Positions 1 to 7,630 of a DNA stretch of 64,000 nt are shown one piece after another. The first letter of the stretch is position 1. Every line of letters begins with the position of its first letter. Both the position numbers and the translations under genes were made by a program. The notes below the pieces were generated by a model. It had not been told where the DNA came from. It was given only the letters and a program-made list of their open reading frames with translations, and ran no database searches. Source of the DNA: Roseinatronobacter domitianus (GTDB taxonomy: Bacteria > Pseudomonadota > Alphaproteobacteria > Rhodobacterales > Rhodobacteraceae); NCBI RefSeq assembly GCF_023336755.1, contig NZ_JALZWP010000008.1, positions 115,121-179,120 on the forward strand, read 5' to 3'.

Positions 1-452
1 TAGGTCAGCCATGTCACGTTGCGCGGGTCCAGTTCGGGCAGTTGCGCCATGAAAATCAGGATTGCCAGTGCGTTCACGAACCCGGTCATCACCGATTTCG
101 ACACATAGCGCATGACGAAACCCAGCTTCAGGATACCCGCCGCAATCTGCAACAGCCCCGCCAGCACGGTCGCGGCCAGCAGGTATTGCAACCCGTGTTC
201 CTTGACCAATGTCACCATCAGCACGGCGGTAGCGGCGGTTGCCGCCGAAATCATGCCGGGCCGTCCGCCGGTGATCGCCACCAGCACGGCAATTGAGAAA
301 CTGGCATACAGCCCCACCTTGGGGTCGACACCGGCGATAATGGAAAAGGCAATCGCTTCGGGAATGAGTGCCAGCGCCACCACCAGCCCAGCCAGCAGGT
401 CGGCGCGAATATTGCCCAGCCATTGGCTGCGATAGGCATCGAAGGTCATCAT
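1..452 (-). CDS. SulP-family sulfate permease, N-terminal part (cut by window edge)
   Basis: Reading leftward from an ATG at 452, the frame stays open to base 1, giving about 150 residues. The start reads [20 protein letters not shown] and runs into hydrophobic segments containing [22 protein letters not shown], the first membrane helices and signature of SulP anion transporters. The rest of the membrane domain and any STAS domain lie outside the window. It sits downstream of, and in the same orientation as, the cysG-to-DUF934 sulfate-assimilation operon, so uptake of sulfate is the likely job. A second ATG at 449 is an equally possible start. Substrate specificity is inferred from family and context only. 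Confidence 0.85.
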   Translation of the reverse strand, partial: MMTFDAYRSQWLGNIRADLLAGLVVALALIPEAIAFSIIAGVDPKVGLYASFSIAVLVAITGGRPGMISAATAATAVLMVTLVKEHGLQYLLAATVLAGLLQIAAGILKLGFVMRYVSKSVMTGFVNALAILIFMAQLPELDPRNVTWLT

Positions 453-677
453 GAGTTTTAGTTCCGTTATCGGCAGTCGCGCGGGGCGCGGGCCTGTCGT
501 GATCCGGCGGATAGGCGGCCGGAAGAGCCACCCGAAGCTGCCTTCGGGTCCATGTGAGCTGCGAAGGCGGGTAATGGGTTCAACCCGAAAGGGCAATATG
601 GTTTTGCAAATCGCAATCGCGCGCGGCCTTTCTGCCGCGCGCCTGCGTGTTGTTCGCCTGTTAAAACGTCACATTGC
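453..677 (-). promoter_or_regulatory. Leader between DUF934 gene and sulP with two stem-loops
   Basis: This 225-base gap on the minus strand has two perfect stem-loops. The first (619-642) has a 9-bp GC stem, GCGCGCGGC with GCCGCGCGC, and a 6-nt loop. It lies just after the DUF934 stop and is terminator-like but lacks a clear U-run. The second (530-549) has an 8-bp stem, ACCCGAAG with CTTCGGGT, and a 4-nt loop, 78 bases before the sulP start. The second could be part of a structured 5' leader. Alphaproteobacterial sulP genes are known to carry a cis-regulatory motif called sul1, but I cannot confirm a match by eye. Confidence 0.4.
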
Positions 678-1061
678 CTACACTTGCGCCAGACGCACTT
701 GGTAGCTGCCTGATTGCCAAGCGGAACGCGCCAACCAATCGGCTTCGGGCTGGCGGGCGGCGCGGGCGTCGTCAATCTCGACCTCGTCAAAGCCTACGCG
801 GCGGGCCATGGCGTATTGGTCTGGCATGATCTGCCCGCAAGCGCGCAAACGCCCTGCATAGCCCACCCGCCGCAAACAGCGCGCGATGGTAAAGCCGCGC
901 CCATCGGCCACGCCGGGAAATGCGATCCGCACCAGGGTGATGCCATCAAGGGACTGCGGCAATGCATCGGGGTCTGTCTCTGGCCCAAGGCTCAGCACTT
1001 GGGCCGGGTTGTTCGGCTGGTCGACAGGCGCAAAGCCCTGATCTGTCACAAGAACGCTCAT
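678..1061 (-). CDS. DUF934 family protein of the sulfate assimilation operon
   Basis: The 127-residue product starts MSVLVTDQGF and contains the DUF934 core with LVRIAFPGVADGRGFTIARC, then LRACGQIMPDQYAMARRVGFDEVEI. Proteins of this family are repeatedly encoded beside cysI and cysH and are often labelled putative oxidoreductase partners of sulfite reduction, but no activity is established. The ATG at 1061 overlaps the cysH stop by ATGA, which fixes the start and implies translational coupling. The frame is open further upstream, but that extension would lie inside cysH and has no family support. It is the last gene of the operon before the sulP leader. Confidence 0.85.
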   Translation of the reverse strand: MSVLVTDQGFAPVDQPNNPAQVLSLGPETDPDALPQSLDGITLVRIAFPGVADGRGFTIARCLRRVGYAGRLRACGQIMPDQYAMARRVGFDEVEIDDARAARQPEADWLARSAWQSGSYQVRLAQV

Positions 1062-1777
1062 GCCGCGTTGTCCTTTCGCCTGGATTGCGGCATCCCGCCG
1101 ATGAAATGAATCCCGCATTCTGTCTTGTCCGATCCGCGCCAGCGGCCTGCGCGCGTATCTTCGCCAGTGCGCACCGGGCTGGTGCAGGGCTGGCAACCGA
1201 TGGAGGGATAGCCGCGCGCGACAAGCGGATGGCGTGGCAAGCCATGGTGGTCCAGATAGGCGGCGATCTCTGCTGCGCGCCACCCGGCCAAAGGGTTCAG
1301 CCGAATGCGCCCGGTGCCCGGTTCGTGTTCGACCGGGGCAAGGCTGGCGCGGGTGTCGGCCTGAAACCTTTTGCGCCCGGTGATCCAGCCATCAAACCCT
1401 TGCAAGGCGCGTTCCAGCGGTTCCGCCTTGCGCAATTGGCAGCAGCTTTCGCGGTCCGACAGGTGCAGCAGCGCATCCGGGTCGCGAGTGAACAAGGCGT
1501 TTCGGTCCGGGGTAATGCGCCGAATATCGGTCAGGCCCAGATGCGCGGCCAGATCGCGCTGATAGGCCAAGGTTTCGGGAAACAGCGCCAGCGTGTCGAT
1601 AAAGATTACCGGAAGCGCCCGGTCGATCTGCGCGACCATATGCAAAAGCACCGCCGAATCCGCCCCGAAGGACGACACCATCGCCACGCGCCCCACGCGC
1701 GGGATGGCGCGCGCAAGGAAATCTGGCGCGGGCAGATGGGCCAACGCCTGTAAGGCTTCGTCAGGCAGCGCGGACAT
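1058..1777 (-). CDS. cysH: Assimilatory adenylylsulfate (APS) reductase
   Basis: The 239-residue protein carries the PP-loop SSFGADSAVLL near residues 35-45, the paired cysteines CCQLRK at 112-113 and a second pair GCQPC at 195/198. The C-terminal catalytic KTECGIH has Cys221. Two CC-type pairs that can hold a 4Fe-4S cluster are the mark of APS-using enzymes, as opposed to PAPS-using ones, so APS is reduced directly to sulfite with thiol reductant and no APS kinase is needed. The chosen ATG (1777) has a purine-rich AGAGAAG just upstream and overlaps the cysI end by 17 bases. An ATG at 1792 is an alternative. Confidence 0.93.
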   Translation of the reverse strand: MSALPDEALQALAHLPAPDFLARAIPRVGRVAMVSSFGADSAVLLHMVAQIDRALPVIFIDTLALFPETLAYQRDLAAHLGLTDIRRITPDRNALFTRDPDALLHLSDRESCCQLRKAEPLERALQGFDGWITGRKRFQADTRASLAPVEHEPGTGRIRLNPLAGWRAAEIAAYLDHHGLPRHPLVARGYPSIGCQPCTSPVRTGEDTRAGRWRGSDKTECGIHFIGGMPQSRRKDNAA

Positions 1778-3422
1778 CGGCTTCTCTTTCATAAAGCGCG
1801 GCCTTGAATGGATCGTGCCCAAGGCGGCGCAGCGTGTCGATAAACGACTCCGATGGCCCGGAACGCAGCGCCAGATAGGCATTTACCAGCCGGTCCAGCG
1901 CCGGGATGATTTGGTCATGCGCAAAGCCCGGCCCGGTGCGTTGGCCGAGTGCGGCGCTTTCCGTGGCGTCGCCGCCAAGTGTGATCTGGTAATTTTCCAC
2001 GCCAGCGCGATCCAACCCCAGAATGCCGATATGGCCAAGGTGATGGTGGCCGCAGGCGTTGATGCAGCCGGAAATCTTGATCTTCATCGCGCCGATATCC
2101 AACTCGCGCGCCTTGAAATGCTGCGCGATTTCTTGCGCGACCGGGATGGACCGGGCGGTCGCCAACGCGCAGTAATCCATGCCGGGGCAGGCGATGATGT
2201 CCGAGATCAGCCCGATATTCGCCGTGGCCAACCCCTCGGCGCGCAGCCGCGCGTGCAACGCGGGCAGGTCGGATTTATGCACATGCGGCAAGATCACGTT
2301 CTGCTCATGGCTGATGCGCAATTCGCCATGGCCATAGGTTTCGGCCAGATCGGCCAGCGCCCGCATCTGCGCGCTTGTCGCGTCGCCCGGTGTGGCGCCA
2401 TGCGCTTTCAGGCTGACGGTGACAATGGCGTATCCGGGTGCGCGGTGGGCGTGCAGGTTGGTATCGGCCCAAGCGCGAAACAACGGGTCAGCGCCATAGG
2501 CGGCGTCGTGACCCTTGGTCGAAGCTGTGCGAAACTCGGGTGGCGCGAAATCCGCCTGCAATGCCCGCAGGATCGCGCGGTCGGCCCCCTGCCATTCGGC
2601 CCGCAGCGTGTTGAATCGCCGCTCGACGCGGGTGCGAACCTCATCCACGCCCAATTCCTGCACCATGATCTTGATGCGCGCCTTATACTTGTTATCGCGC
2701 CGACCATAGCTGTTATAGGCGCTCAGGATTGCCTCTATATAGGGCAGCAAATCGGCTTCCGGCAGAAACGGCGTCAAAACCTGCCCGATGATGGGTGTGC
2801 GCCCCAGACCGCCACCCACGGACACTTCGAACCCCGGTTTCCCGTCCCGCAGGACCATCCGCAAGCCAATGTCATGCGCGCGCGTTGCAGCACGGTCGCG
2901 CGGGCTGCCGCTGATGGCAATCTTGAACTTGCGCGGCAGGAATTGAAACTCCGGGTGGTCGGTGGACCATTGGCGCAGCAATTCCGCAACCGGGCGCGGG
3001 TCTGCGATCTCATCCGCCGCAGCCCCCGCGAAATGATCCGCCGTCACGTTGCGCACGCAGTTGCCCGACGTCTGGATCGCGTGCAGCCCAACCGTGGCCA
3101 GCGCATCCAGCATATCGGGCACGTCGCGCAGGCGCGGCCAGTTGAACTGGATGTTCTGGCGCGTGGTGAAATGGCCGTAGCCCTTGTCCCAGCGGTCGGC
3201 CACATCGGCAAACTTGCGAATTTGCGCGGCCGACAGCGTGCCATAGGGAATGGCCACGCGCAGCATGTAGGCATGCAGTTGCAGATAGAGGCCATTCATC
3301 AGGCGCAGGGGCTTGAATTCATCTTCGGTCAAAGCTCCGGACAGGCGGCGATCCACCTGCGCGCGGAACTGAGCGTTGCGGGTTTTCAAGAAATCATGGT
3401 CGAATTCGGTGTAGCGATACAT
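1761..3422 (-). CDS. cysI: Sulfite reductase hemoprotein, ferredoxin/nitrite-reductase-like type
   Basis: The 553-residue protein has two repeated ferredoxin-like half domains and the siroheme/4Fe-4S ligands CPGMDYC (Cys412, Cys418) and SGCINAC (Cys453, Cys457), followed by GHHHLGHIG. The N-terminal TRQNIQF and TSGNCVRN blocks are the siroheme-binding stretches of the nitrite/sulfite reductase family. Sulfite reduction rather than nitrite reduction is inferred from the neighbours cysG, cysH and DUF934. No flavoprotein CysJ gene is present here, so electrons probably come from ferredoxin or another donor. The ATG at 3422 begins MYRYTEFDHDFLK, the usual family start; the open frame extends further upstream without homology. 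Confidence 0.93.
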   Translation of the reverse strand: MYRYTEFDHDFLKTRNAQFRAQVDRRLSGALTEDEFKPLRLMNGLYLQLHAYMLRVAIPYGTLSAAQIRKFADVADRWDKGYGHFTTRQNIQFNWPRLRDVPDMLDALATVGLHAIQTSGNCVRNVTADHFAGAAADEIADPRPVAELLRQWSTDHPEFQFLPRKFKIAISGSPRDRAATRAHDIGLRMVLRDGKPGFEVSVGGGLGRTPIIGQVLTPFLPEADLLPYIEAILSAYNSYGRRDNKYKARIKIMVQELGVDEVRTRVERRFNTLRAEWQGADRAILRALQADFAPPEFRTASTKGHDAAYGADPLFRAWADTNLHAHRAPGYAIVTVSLKAHGATPGDATSAQMRALADLAETYGHGELRISHEQNVILPHVHKSDLPALHARLRAEGLATANIGLISDIIACPGMDYCALATARSIPVAQEIAQHFKARELDIGAMKIKISGCINACGHHHLGHIGILGLDRAGVENYQITLGGDATESAALGQRTGPGFAHDQIIPALDRLVNAYLALRSGPSESFIDTLRRLGHDPFKAALYEREADVRAA

Positions 3423-3435
3423 GGCGTTGCTCCTG

Positions 3436-3735
3436 CTATGCTTCGGCCTGTTTGCCATGGGCGTAGTTGGATGGGCCTTGCGCGCGGAACGCCTCGCGGA
3501 AATGGCCGGGCGCGGGACCATCGGGACCGGGCTGCGCCGGGGCAAGATAGGCTCCCACAAGCCGGTCTTGTTGGCCTTCGGCCATGTCCAGCGCTTCTGC
3601 GGCATTGCTGGCATCGGTGAACAGATATGCTTGGGCCAGATCGCGCACCCAAAGCCCGGATGGGGCCAGATAGATCACATCGCCATCCAGCAGGTCATTT
3701 GCGGTCAGAACAGAAGGCGTAAATTCGCGGCTCAT
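3436..3735 (-). CDS. DUF2849 family protein
   Basis: This 99-residue protein begins MSREFTPSVLTANDLLDGDV and continues with a short conserved domain (VIYLAPSGLWVRDLAQAY) seen in the DUF2849 family of alphaproteobacteria. The family is nearly always encoded between cysG and cysI, so a helper role in siroheme insertion or sulfite reduction is plausible but unproven. Its start overlaps the cysG stop by ATGA, and it ends 13 bases before cysI, so the three are almost certainly cotranscribed. No signal peptide, membrane helix or cysteine motif is visible. Confidence 0.85.
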   Translation of the reverse strand: MSREFTPSVLTANDLLDGDVIYLAPSGLWVRDLAQAYLFTDASNAAEALDMAEGQQDRLVGAYLAPAQPGPDGPAPGHFREAFRAQGPSNYAHGKQAEA

Positions 3736-5108
3736 AGTGCTAGCTCCGTTTCGGTTTGGGTCTGTTGCGCGCGGCGTGGGGACAGGCCCAGAAGAATTAT
3801 GGCCGGGCCGCGCAACTTCGCGGCGGCGTGTGGCAGGTCGTTCAACGTGGTCTGAAGGCGTGTCTCATCGGGACAGGACGCGCTTTCCACGATCGCCACA
3901 TCCATATTCGGGCTGGCACCGTGCATCAGTAGCCGTCCTTGCACGAACCGTGCGGCGCGTTTGCCCATGTATAGGGCTGTGATCGCTCCGGGTGCGGCCA
4001 AAGCGCGCCAATCGGCTTCGGCAAAGCCCTGCATGTCATGCGCCGTAACCAGCCGCAGGTCGCGATTGCGTCCGCGCCGTGTCAGGCTTTGGCCAAGGCC
4101 GGCAGCAGCGGCGCTGGCGCTGGTAACTCCGGGGATGACCTGCCAGCCGATACCTGCGGCGTCGAGCGCGTGTGTCTCCTCGTCCAGCCGACCGAATATG
4201 CTGGCATCTCCCCCTTTCAGACGCACCACATGTGCGCCCTGTGCAGCATGGTTGACCAGCAGCGTGTTGATATCGGATTGCGACGCAGATGGGCCGTAGC
4301 CCTCTTTTCCAACGCCAATGATCTGCGCTTCACGCCGCACCAGTTCAAGAATGCCGATGCTGACAAGACGGTCATGGATGACCACATCGGCGCGGTCCAA
4401 GAGCTTGCGCGCTTTCAGCGTCAGAAGCTCGGGATCACCCGGCCCGGCACTGACGAAATCGACATGTCCGGGCGCGGGGTCTTTTGCCAAATGGCGGGAC
4501 AGCAGGGTGTCGAGCGTTTCGCGCACGGCATCTTCACCGGCGGCCAGCGCGCTAGGCCCGGCCCGGTCGTAGAACTCTGCCCAGAAATCGCGTCGCGCGG
4601 CCCCTTTGGGCAAATGCTCTGCCATTGCGCGGAACCCTTTGCCAATGCGCGCCAGCGTGCCAAGCTCGGCGGGCAATTCGCTTTCCAGCCGCGCCTTGAT
4701 CTTGCGCGCCAGAACCGGAGCGGCGCCTTCGGTCCCGATGGCGACCACAACCGGGTCGCGGTCCACGATGGCCGGGGTGATGAATTCTGACGCTGCAAGA
4801 TTGTCCACCACGTTGACAAGCACACCCGCCTGTTGCCCGATCACGCGGATGCGGGCATCTTCGGCATCATCTTCAGTGGCGGCATAGACCAGCCGCGCCC
4901 CATGCAGATCGCAGCCCAGCAGGGGGCGCCGCACCAGCGTCACGCGAGGACGAAATGCGCTGATCTCTGGCAGGAACGCGGGCGCGCAGAGCGTGATCCG
5001 CGCCTCTGTCTTGAGAAGCAGGCGCAGCTTTGCAAAGGCAGCGTCACCCCCGCCGCCAATGACGACATGCGCGCCGCGCAGGTTCAGGAATATCGGGAAA
5101 TGCTGCAT
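3732..5108 (-). CDS. cysG: Siroheme synthase (multifunctional CysG)
   Basis: The 458-residue protein makes siroheme, the cofactor of CysI. Residues 1-150 form the NAD-dependent precorrin-2 dehydrogenase/ferrochelatase part with the Rossmann motif VVIGGGGDAA (residues 15-24). From about residue 216 comes the uroporphyrinogen-III C-methyltransferase part, with VDFVSAGPGDPELLTLKA, VVRLKGGDASIFGR and VIPGVTSASAAAA. This is the normal length for the fused enzyme. It is the first gene of the minus-strand sulfate operon, preceded by the AT-rich control region 5109-5331. Confidence 0.95.
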   Translation of the reverse strand: MQHFPIFLNLRGAHVVIGGGGDAAFAKLRLLLKTEARITLCAPAFLPEISAFRPRVTLVRRPLLGCDLHGARLVYAATEDDAEDARIRVIGQQAGVLVNVVDNLAASEFITPAIVDRDPVVVAIGTEGAAPVLARKIKARLESELPAELGTLARIGKGFRAMAEHLPKGAARRDFWAEFYDRAGPSALAAGEDAVRETLDTLLSRHLAKDPAPGHVDFVSAGPGDPELLTLKARKLLDRADVVIHDRLVSIGILELVRREAQIIGVGKEGYGPSASQSDINTLLVNHAAQGAHVVRLKGGDASIFGRLDEETHALDAAGIGWQVIPGVTSASAAAAGLGQSLTRRGRNRDLRLVTAHDMQGFAEADWRALAAPGAITALYMGKRAARFVQGRLLMHGASPNMDVAIVESASCPDETRLQTTLNDLPHAAAKLRGPAIILLGLSPRRAQQTQTETELAL

Positions 5109-5331
5109 GGTCTGCCTCTTGGGTTACAAGGCAGTTATGAAATTATTTCCCGAATAATGCCATATATCCACAAAAAGAAGGAACTTTGTATTCTTAATCA
5201 GAGGGATTTTCGCATATCTTCCGCTACATTGCCTTTGGGGTTAAACCTGTTCCAAAGGGGGGCGGATGCTGGAATAATTATTCCGGGCGTGACCAGCCAA
5301 TTTCGGACAGCGCCCACATGCTGCGGGCAGT
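5109..5331 (-). promoter_or_regulatory. AT-rich cys operon control region with two palindromes
   Basis: This 223-base gap is clearly richer in A and T than its surroundings and precedes cysG. At 5271-5284 lies a perfect 14-bp palindrome, GGAATAATTATTCC. At 5142-5158 lies ATTATT-TCCCG-AATAAT, about 40 bases before the cysG start. Both contain GAATAAT, so they may bind the same dimeric regulator. The proximal site sits where a repressor would cover the core promoter. No regulator gene is adjacent, and the identity (Lrp-type or other) is unknown. Confidence 0.5.
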
Positions 5332-5769
5332 TCAGCCCAGCAAATGCGCCATGTGCCGAAGCGCCAGTTCGTAGCCTTGCACGCCAAATCCCGCCATGAC
5401 AGCATCTGCGCGCTGGCTGACATAGGAATGCTGGCGGAACGATTCGCGTTTATGAACTTGGCTTATATGCAGCTCTATGACAGGGCCGTCGAACATGTTT
5501 AGCGCATCCAGCACCGCGACAGAGGTATGCGTCAGCGCCGCCGGATTAATGATGATCCCCGCCGCCACACCGCGCGATTCTTGCACCCAATCCACGATTT
5601 GCCCTTCATGGTTGGTCTGGTCAAACGACACGTCCAGCCCAAGGTCGGTGCCAAGCGCGCGGCAAGCGCGTTCCACGTCGGCCAAGGTTGCACGACCGTA
5701 AATCTCTGGCTCGCGCTGGCCTAGCAGGTTCAGGTTGGGGCCGTTCAGAATACGGATAAGGCTGGGCAT
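5332..5769 (-). CDS. aroQ: Type II 3-dehydroquinate dehydratase
   Basis: The 145-residue protein converts 3-dehydroquinate to 3-dehydroshikimate in the shikimate pathway, and the type II enzyme is a dodecamer. It shows [19 protein letters not shown] with catalytic Tyr24 and the lid Arg19, the substrate loop [12 protein letters not shown], and [17 protein letters not shown] with catalytic His101. Length and motifs match the family from end to end. It lies between the cys control region and an AbrB-type permease with 72 bases upstream and is probably transcribed on its own or from the tct side. Confidence 0.97.
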   Translation of the reverse strand: MPSLIRILNGPNLNLLGQREPEIYGRATLADVERACRALGTDLGLDVSFDQTNHEGQIVDWVQESRGVAAGIIINPAALTHTSVAVLDALNMFDGPVIELHISQVHKRESFRQHSYVSQRADAVMAGFGVQGYELALRHMAHLLG

Positions 5770-5841
5770 ACGTCATGTCCTTTCGCGGCGCGTGGCGATT
5801 TTGTAACTCCGGATCGCACGCAAGGCCATGTTAAAGATACC

Positions 5842-6864
5842 TCAGCGCCGCAGGAACAACGGAATAAGCAAGACAAGCGCGAATAGTCGGAAAACGTGAT
5901 GTGCGGCGACAAAGGCCGGTTCCAGCCCGGTTTCGATGGCGAGCGCGGCCATTATTTCGACCCCGCCGGGGGCAAATGCCAGAAGCAGCGCCGCCGCCGG
6001 AATGTCGACAATCCTTGCTGCAAGTAACGCGCCCCCTGCCGCAACGGCACAGGCGATCACGGTGGTGATACTACCTGCCAACAGGGCACCGGGCAGTGCG
6101 CGCCGATCAAAGCCGCGGAACCGCGTCCCGATGAGCGACCCCATGCAGATGAAGGCACCCATAAGCAGCGGTTGGGGCAGCGTGCCCGGCGTCAGGTTGC
6201 TGCCATGCCCCAAGGCCGATACCGCCATGGCGGCGATCAACAGGGCCGCTGGTACTCGCAGGCGTTTGAACACGAGCCCCAACCCAAGCGCGAGCAGGAA
6301 CAGTATCGACAGAGAAATTGAGCCAATCTGGCCTGCATCTGCAAGCCTGCTTGTCCCCTCGACGCCCCACAGCACAATCAGCACCGGCACAAGCAGCGTC
6401 AGCAGCAAAACGCGCACGGTCTGCACAAGGGCGATGCGGGGGACATCGACTTTCAAGTCCGTTGAAATGGCAAGCACAAAGCTTAAATGCCCCGGCATGG
6501 CCGCAAGTGTTGCGGTGCTGCGATCATAGCGAAACCCATGTTGCAACACCCTTCGGGCCGCGAAAACAATGGCCGCCAGAGTGGCGATCAGAATCGCAAA
6601 AGAGACGGGCCATGCCAGGGCGGTTTCCAGAACTTCCGGTGTGACCGTGCTGCCGATGGATAGCCCGATCACGACAAAGACGGTGTCTCGCAACAAGGGC
6701 GGTATCAGGGTTGGCGCGCCCATGATCGTTGCCAGCGATACCGCCGTCGCCGGTCCTGTCAGCGGATAGGCCGGAAATCCGATGGCCCAGAACAAAGCAG
6801 CGCCGGCGACCCCGATGGCCAGTGTCAGCAGCGTTTGCAGCGCCGTGCTATTTGTCAGCATCAT
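5842..6864 (-). CDS. AbrB-family membrane protein (possible ammonia-monooxygenase-like/permease)
   Basis: The 340-residue protein is hydrophobic throughout, with about ten membrane segments in two similar halves: TLLTLAIGVAGAALFWAIGFP early, and AALLLAFAPGGVEIMAALAIE late. The AFAPGGVEIMAALA block and internal duplication are typical of the AbrB/YgbI-type inner-membrane family (PF05145). Older databases call these putative ammonia monooxygenases, which is misleading. The start at 6864 (MMLTNSTALQ) overlaps the end of the lyase gene by 17 bases, so it is the last gene of the tct operon. A role in moving the same organic acid or its product is inferred from context alone. Confidence 0.8.
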   Translation of the reverse strand: MMLTNSTALQTLLTLAIGVAGAALFWAIGFPAYPLTGPATAVSLATIMGAPTLIPPLLRDTVFVVIGLSIGSTVTPEVLETALAWPVSFAILIATLAAIVFAARRVLQHGFRYDRSTATLAAMPGHLSFVLAISTDLKVDVPRIALVQTVRVLLLTLLVPVLIVLWGVEGTSRLADAGQIGSISLSILFLLALGLGLVFKRLRVPAALLIAAMAVSALGHGSNLTPGTLPQPLLMGAFICMGSLIGTRFRGFDRRALPGALLAGSITTVIACAVAAGGALLAARIVDIPAAALLLAFAPGGVEIMAALAIETGLEPAFVAAHHVFRLFALVLLIPLFLRR

Positions 6865-7630
6865 AGGTCCACCTGTAACCCGGCGGGGTTGGCCCCTTGT
6901 TGCGCCCGCCCTGTTCGGTCTGTTCCCACGCATGGGCCAATAAACCAACGCTGCGCGACAGGCCGAAAAAACCGCGTGCCAGTGGTGGGGGGCAGCCCAG
7001 TTCAGCATAGATGACCGCTGTGGCGCCGTCGATATTCATCGGCACGGGTTTGCCGCGCTCTAGCGCCAGATGTGCTTCTATGGCGCGGGCAATCATGGCG
7101 AAGCGTCCCCCGACCGCGCCGCTCTGCGCTGCCTCATCGACCAATGCCAGAAGGCGCGGCGCGCGCGGGTCCACGGGCTTGTGGAACCTATGGCCAAATC
7201 CGGGCAGGAAGCGGCCATGTTCGCTGCGCCATTGGTCAAGCGTTTGCCCCAGCGTGTCTGGCCCTGCTGTCAGGGCTTGTTGGTAAAGCGCCCCCGCCTG
7301 CTCGCCCGCGCCGCCATGCACGTTGCCCAGCATGTTCAGCCCTGTCGCCATGGCCGATTGCAGCCCGACGCCGCAGGTCGCCGCCATGCGCGCGGCGGCG
7401 ATAGAGGGGGCTTGTGGGCCGTGGTCAACCGCCGCGACCAGAGCCGCCTCGAACAGGGCCGCGCGCGGGCCGTCGATGCGTTCTCCCATAACCATGAGCC
7501 AGATCATTTGGGCGAAACCTGTTGTGCCGATCAACTCTTGCACCGGATGTCCGCGCAGATGGATGCGCCCCGGCTCCATGTCGATGATCGCAGTGCGCCA
7601 CCAATCTGCCACATCGTTTCTGTCTGTCAT
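6848..7630 (-). CDS. Short citrate-synthase-family protein, probable citryl-CoA lyase
   Basis: The 260-residue protein covers only the large-domain core of citrate synthase, which is normally about 430 residues. It keeps all three catalytic positions: His105 in NVHGGAGE, His147 in LPGFGHRFH and Asp201 in MNIDGATAVIYAE. Proteins of this size resemble the stand-alone citryl-CoA lyase of Hydrogenobacter and the C-terminal lyase domain of ATP-citrate lyase, which split citryl-CoA into acetyl-CoA and oxaloacetate. The start overlaps the CoA-transferase stop by ATGA, implying that the two act in sequence: activate, then cleave. A related substrate such as a methylated or hydroxylated acyl-CoA remains possible. 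Confidence 0.75.
   Translation of the reverse strand: MTDRNDVADWWRTAIIDMEPGRIHLRGHPVQELIGTTGFAQMIWLMVMGERIDGPRAALFEAALVAAVDHGPQAPSIAAARMAATCGVGLQSAMATGLNMLGNVHGGAGEQAGALYQQALTAGPDTLGQTLDQWRSEHGRFLPGFGHRFHKPVDPRAPRLLALVDEAAQSGAVGGRFAMIARAIEAHLALERGKPVPMNIDGATAVIYAELGCPPPLARGFFGLSRSVGLLAHAWEQTEQGGRNKGPTPPGYRWTYDADK

Noticed and set aside
1593..3620. 675-codon open frame antisense to cysI
   Set aside because: Shadow of cysI with no domain or plausible start region.
5842..6864. Annotation as ammonia monooxygenase
   Set aside because: The AbrB family name was historically transferred; the protein is an all-helical permease-like protein without monooxygenase motifs.
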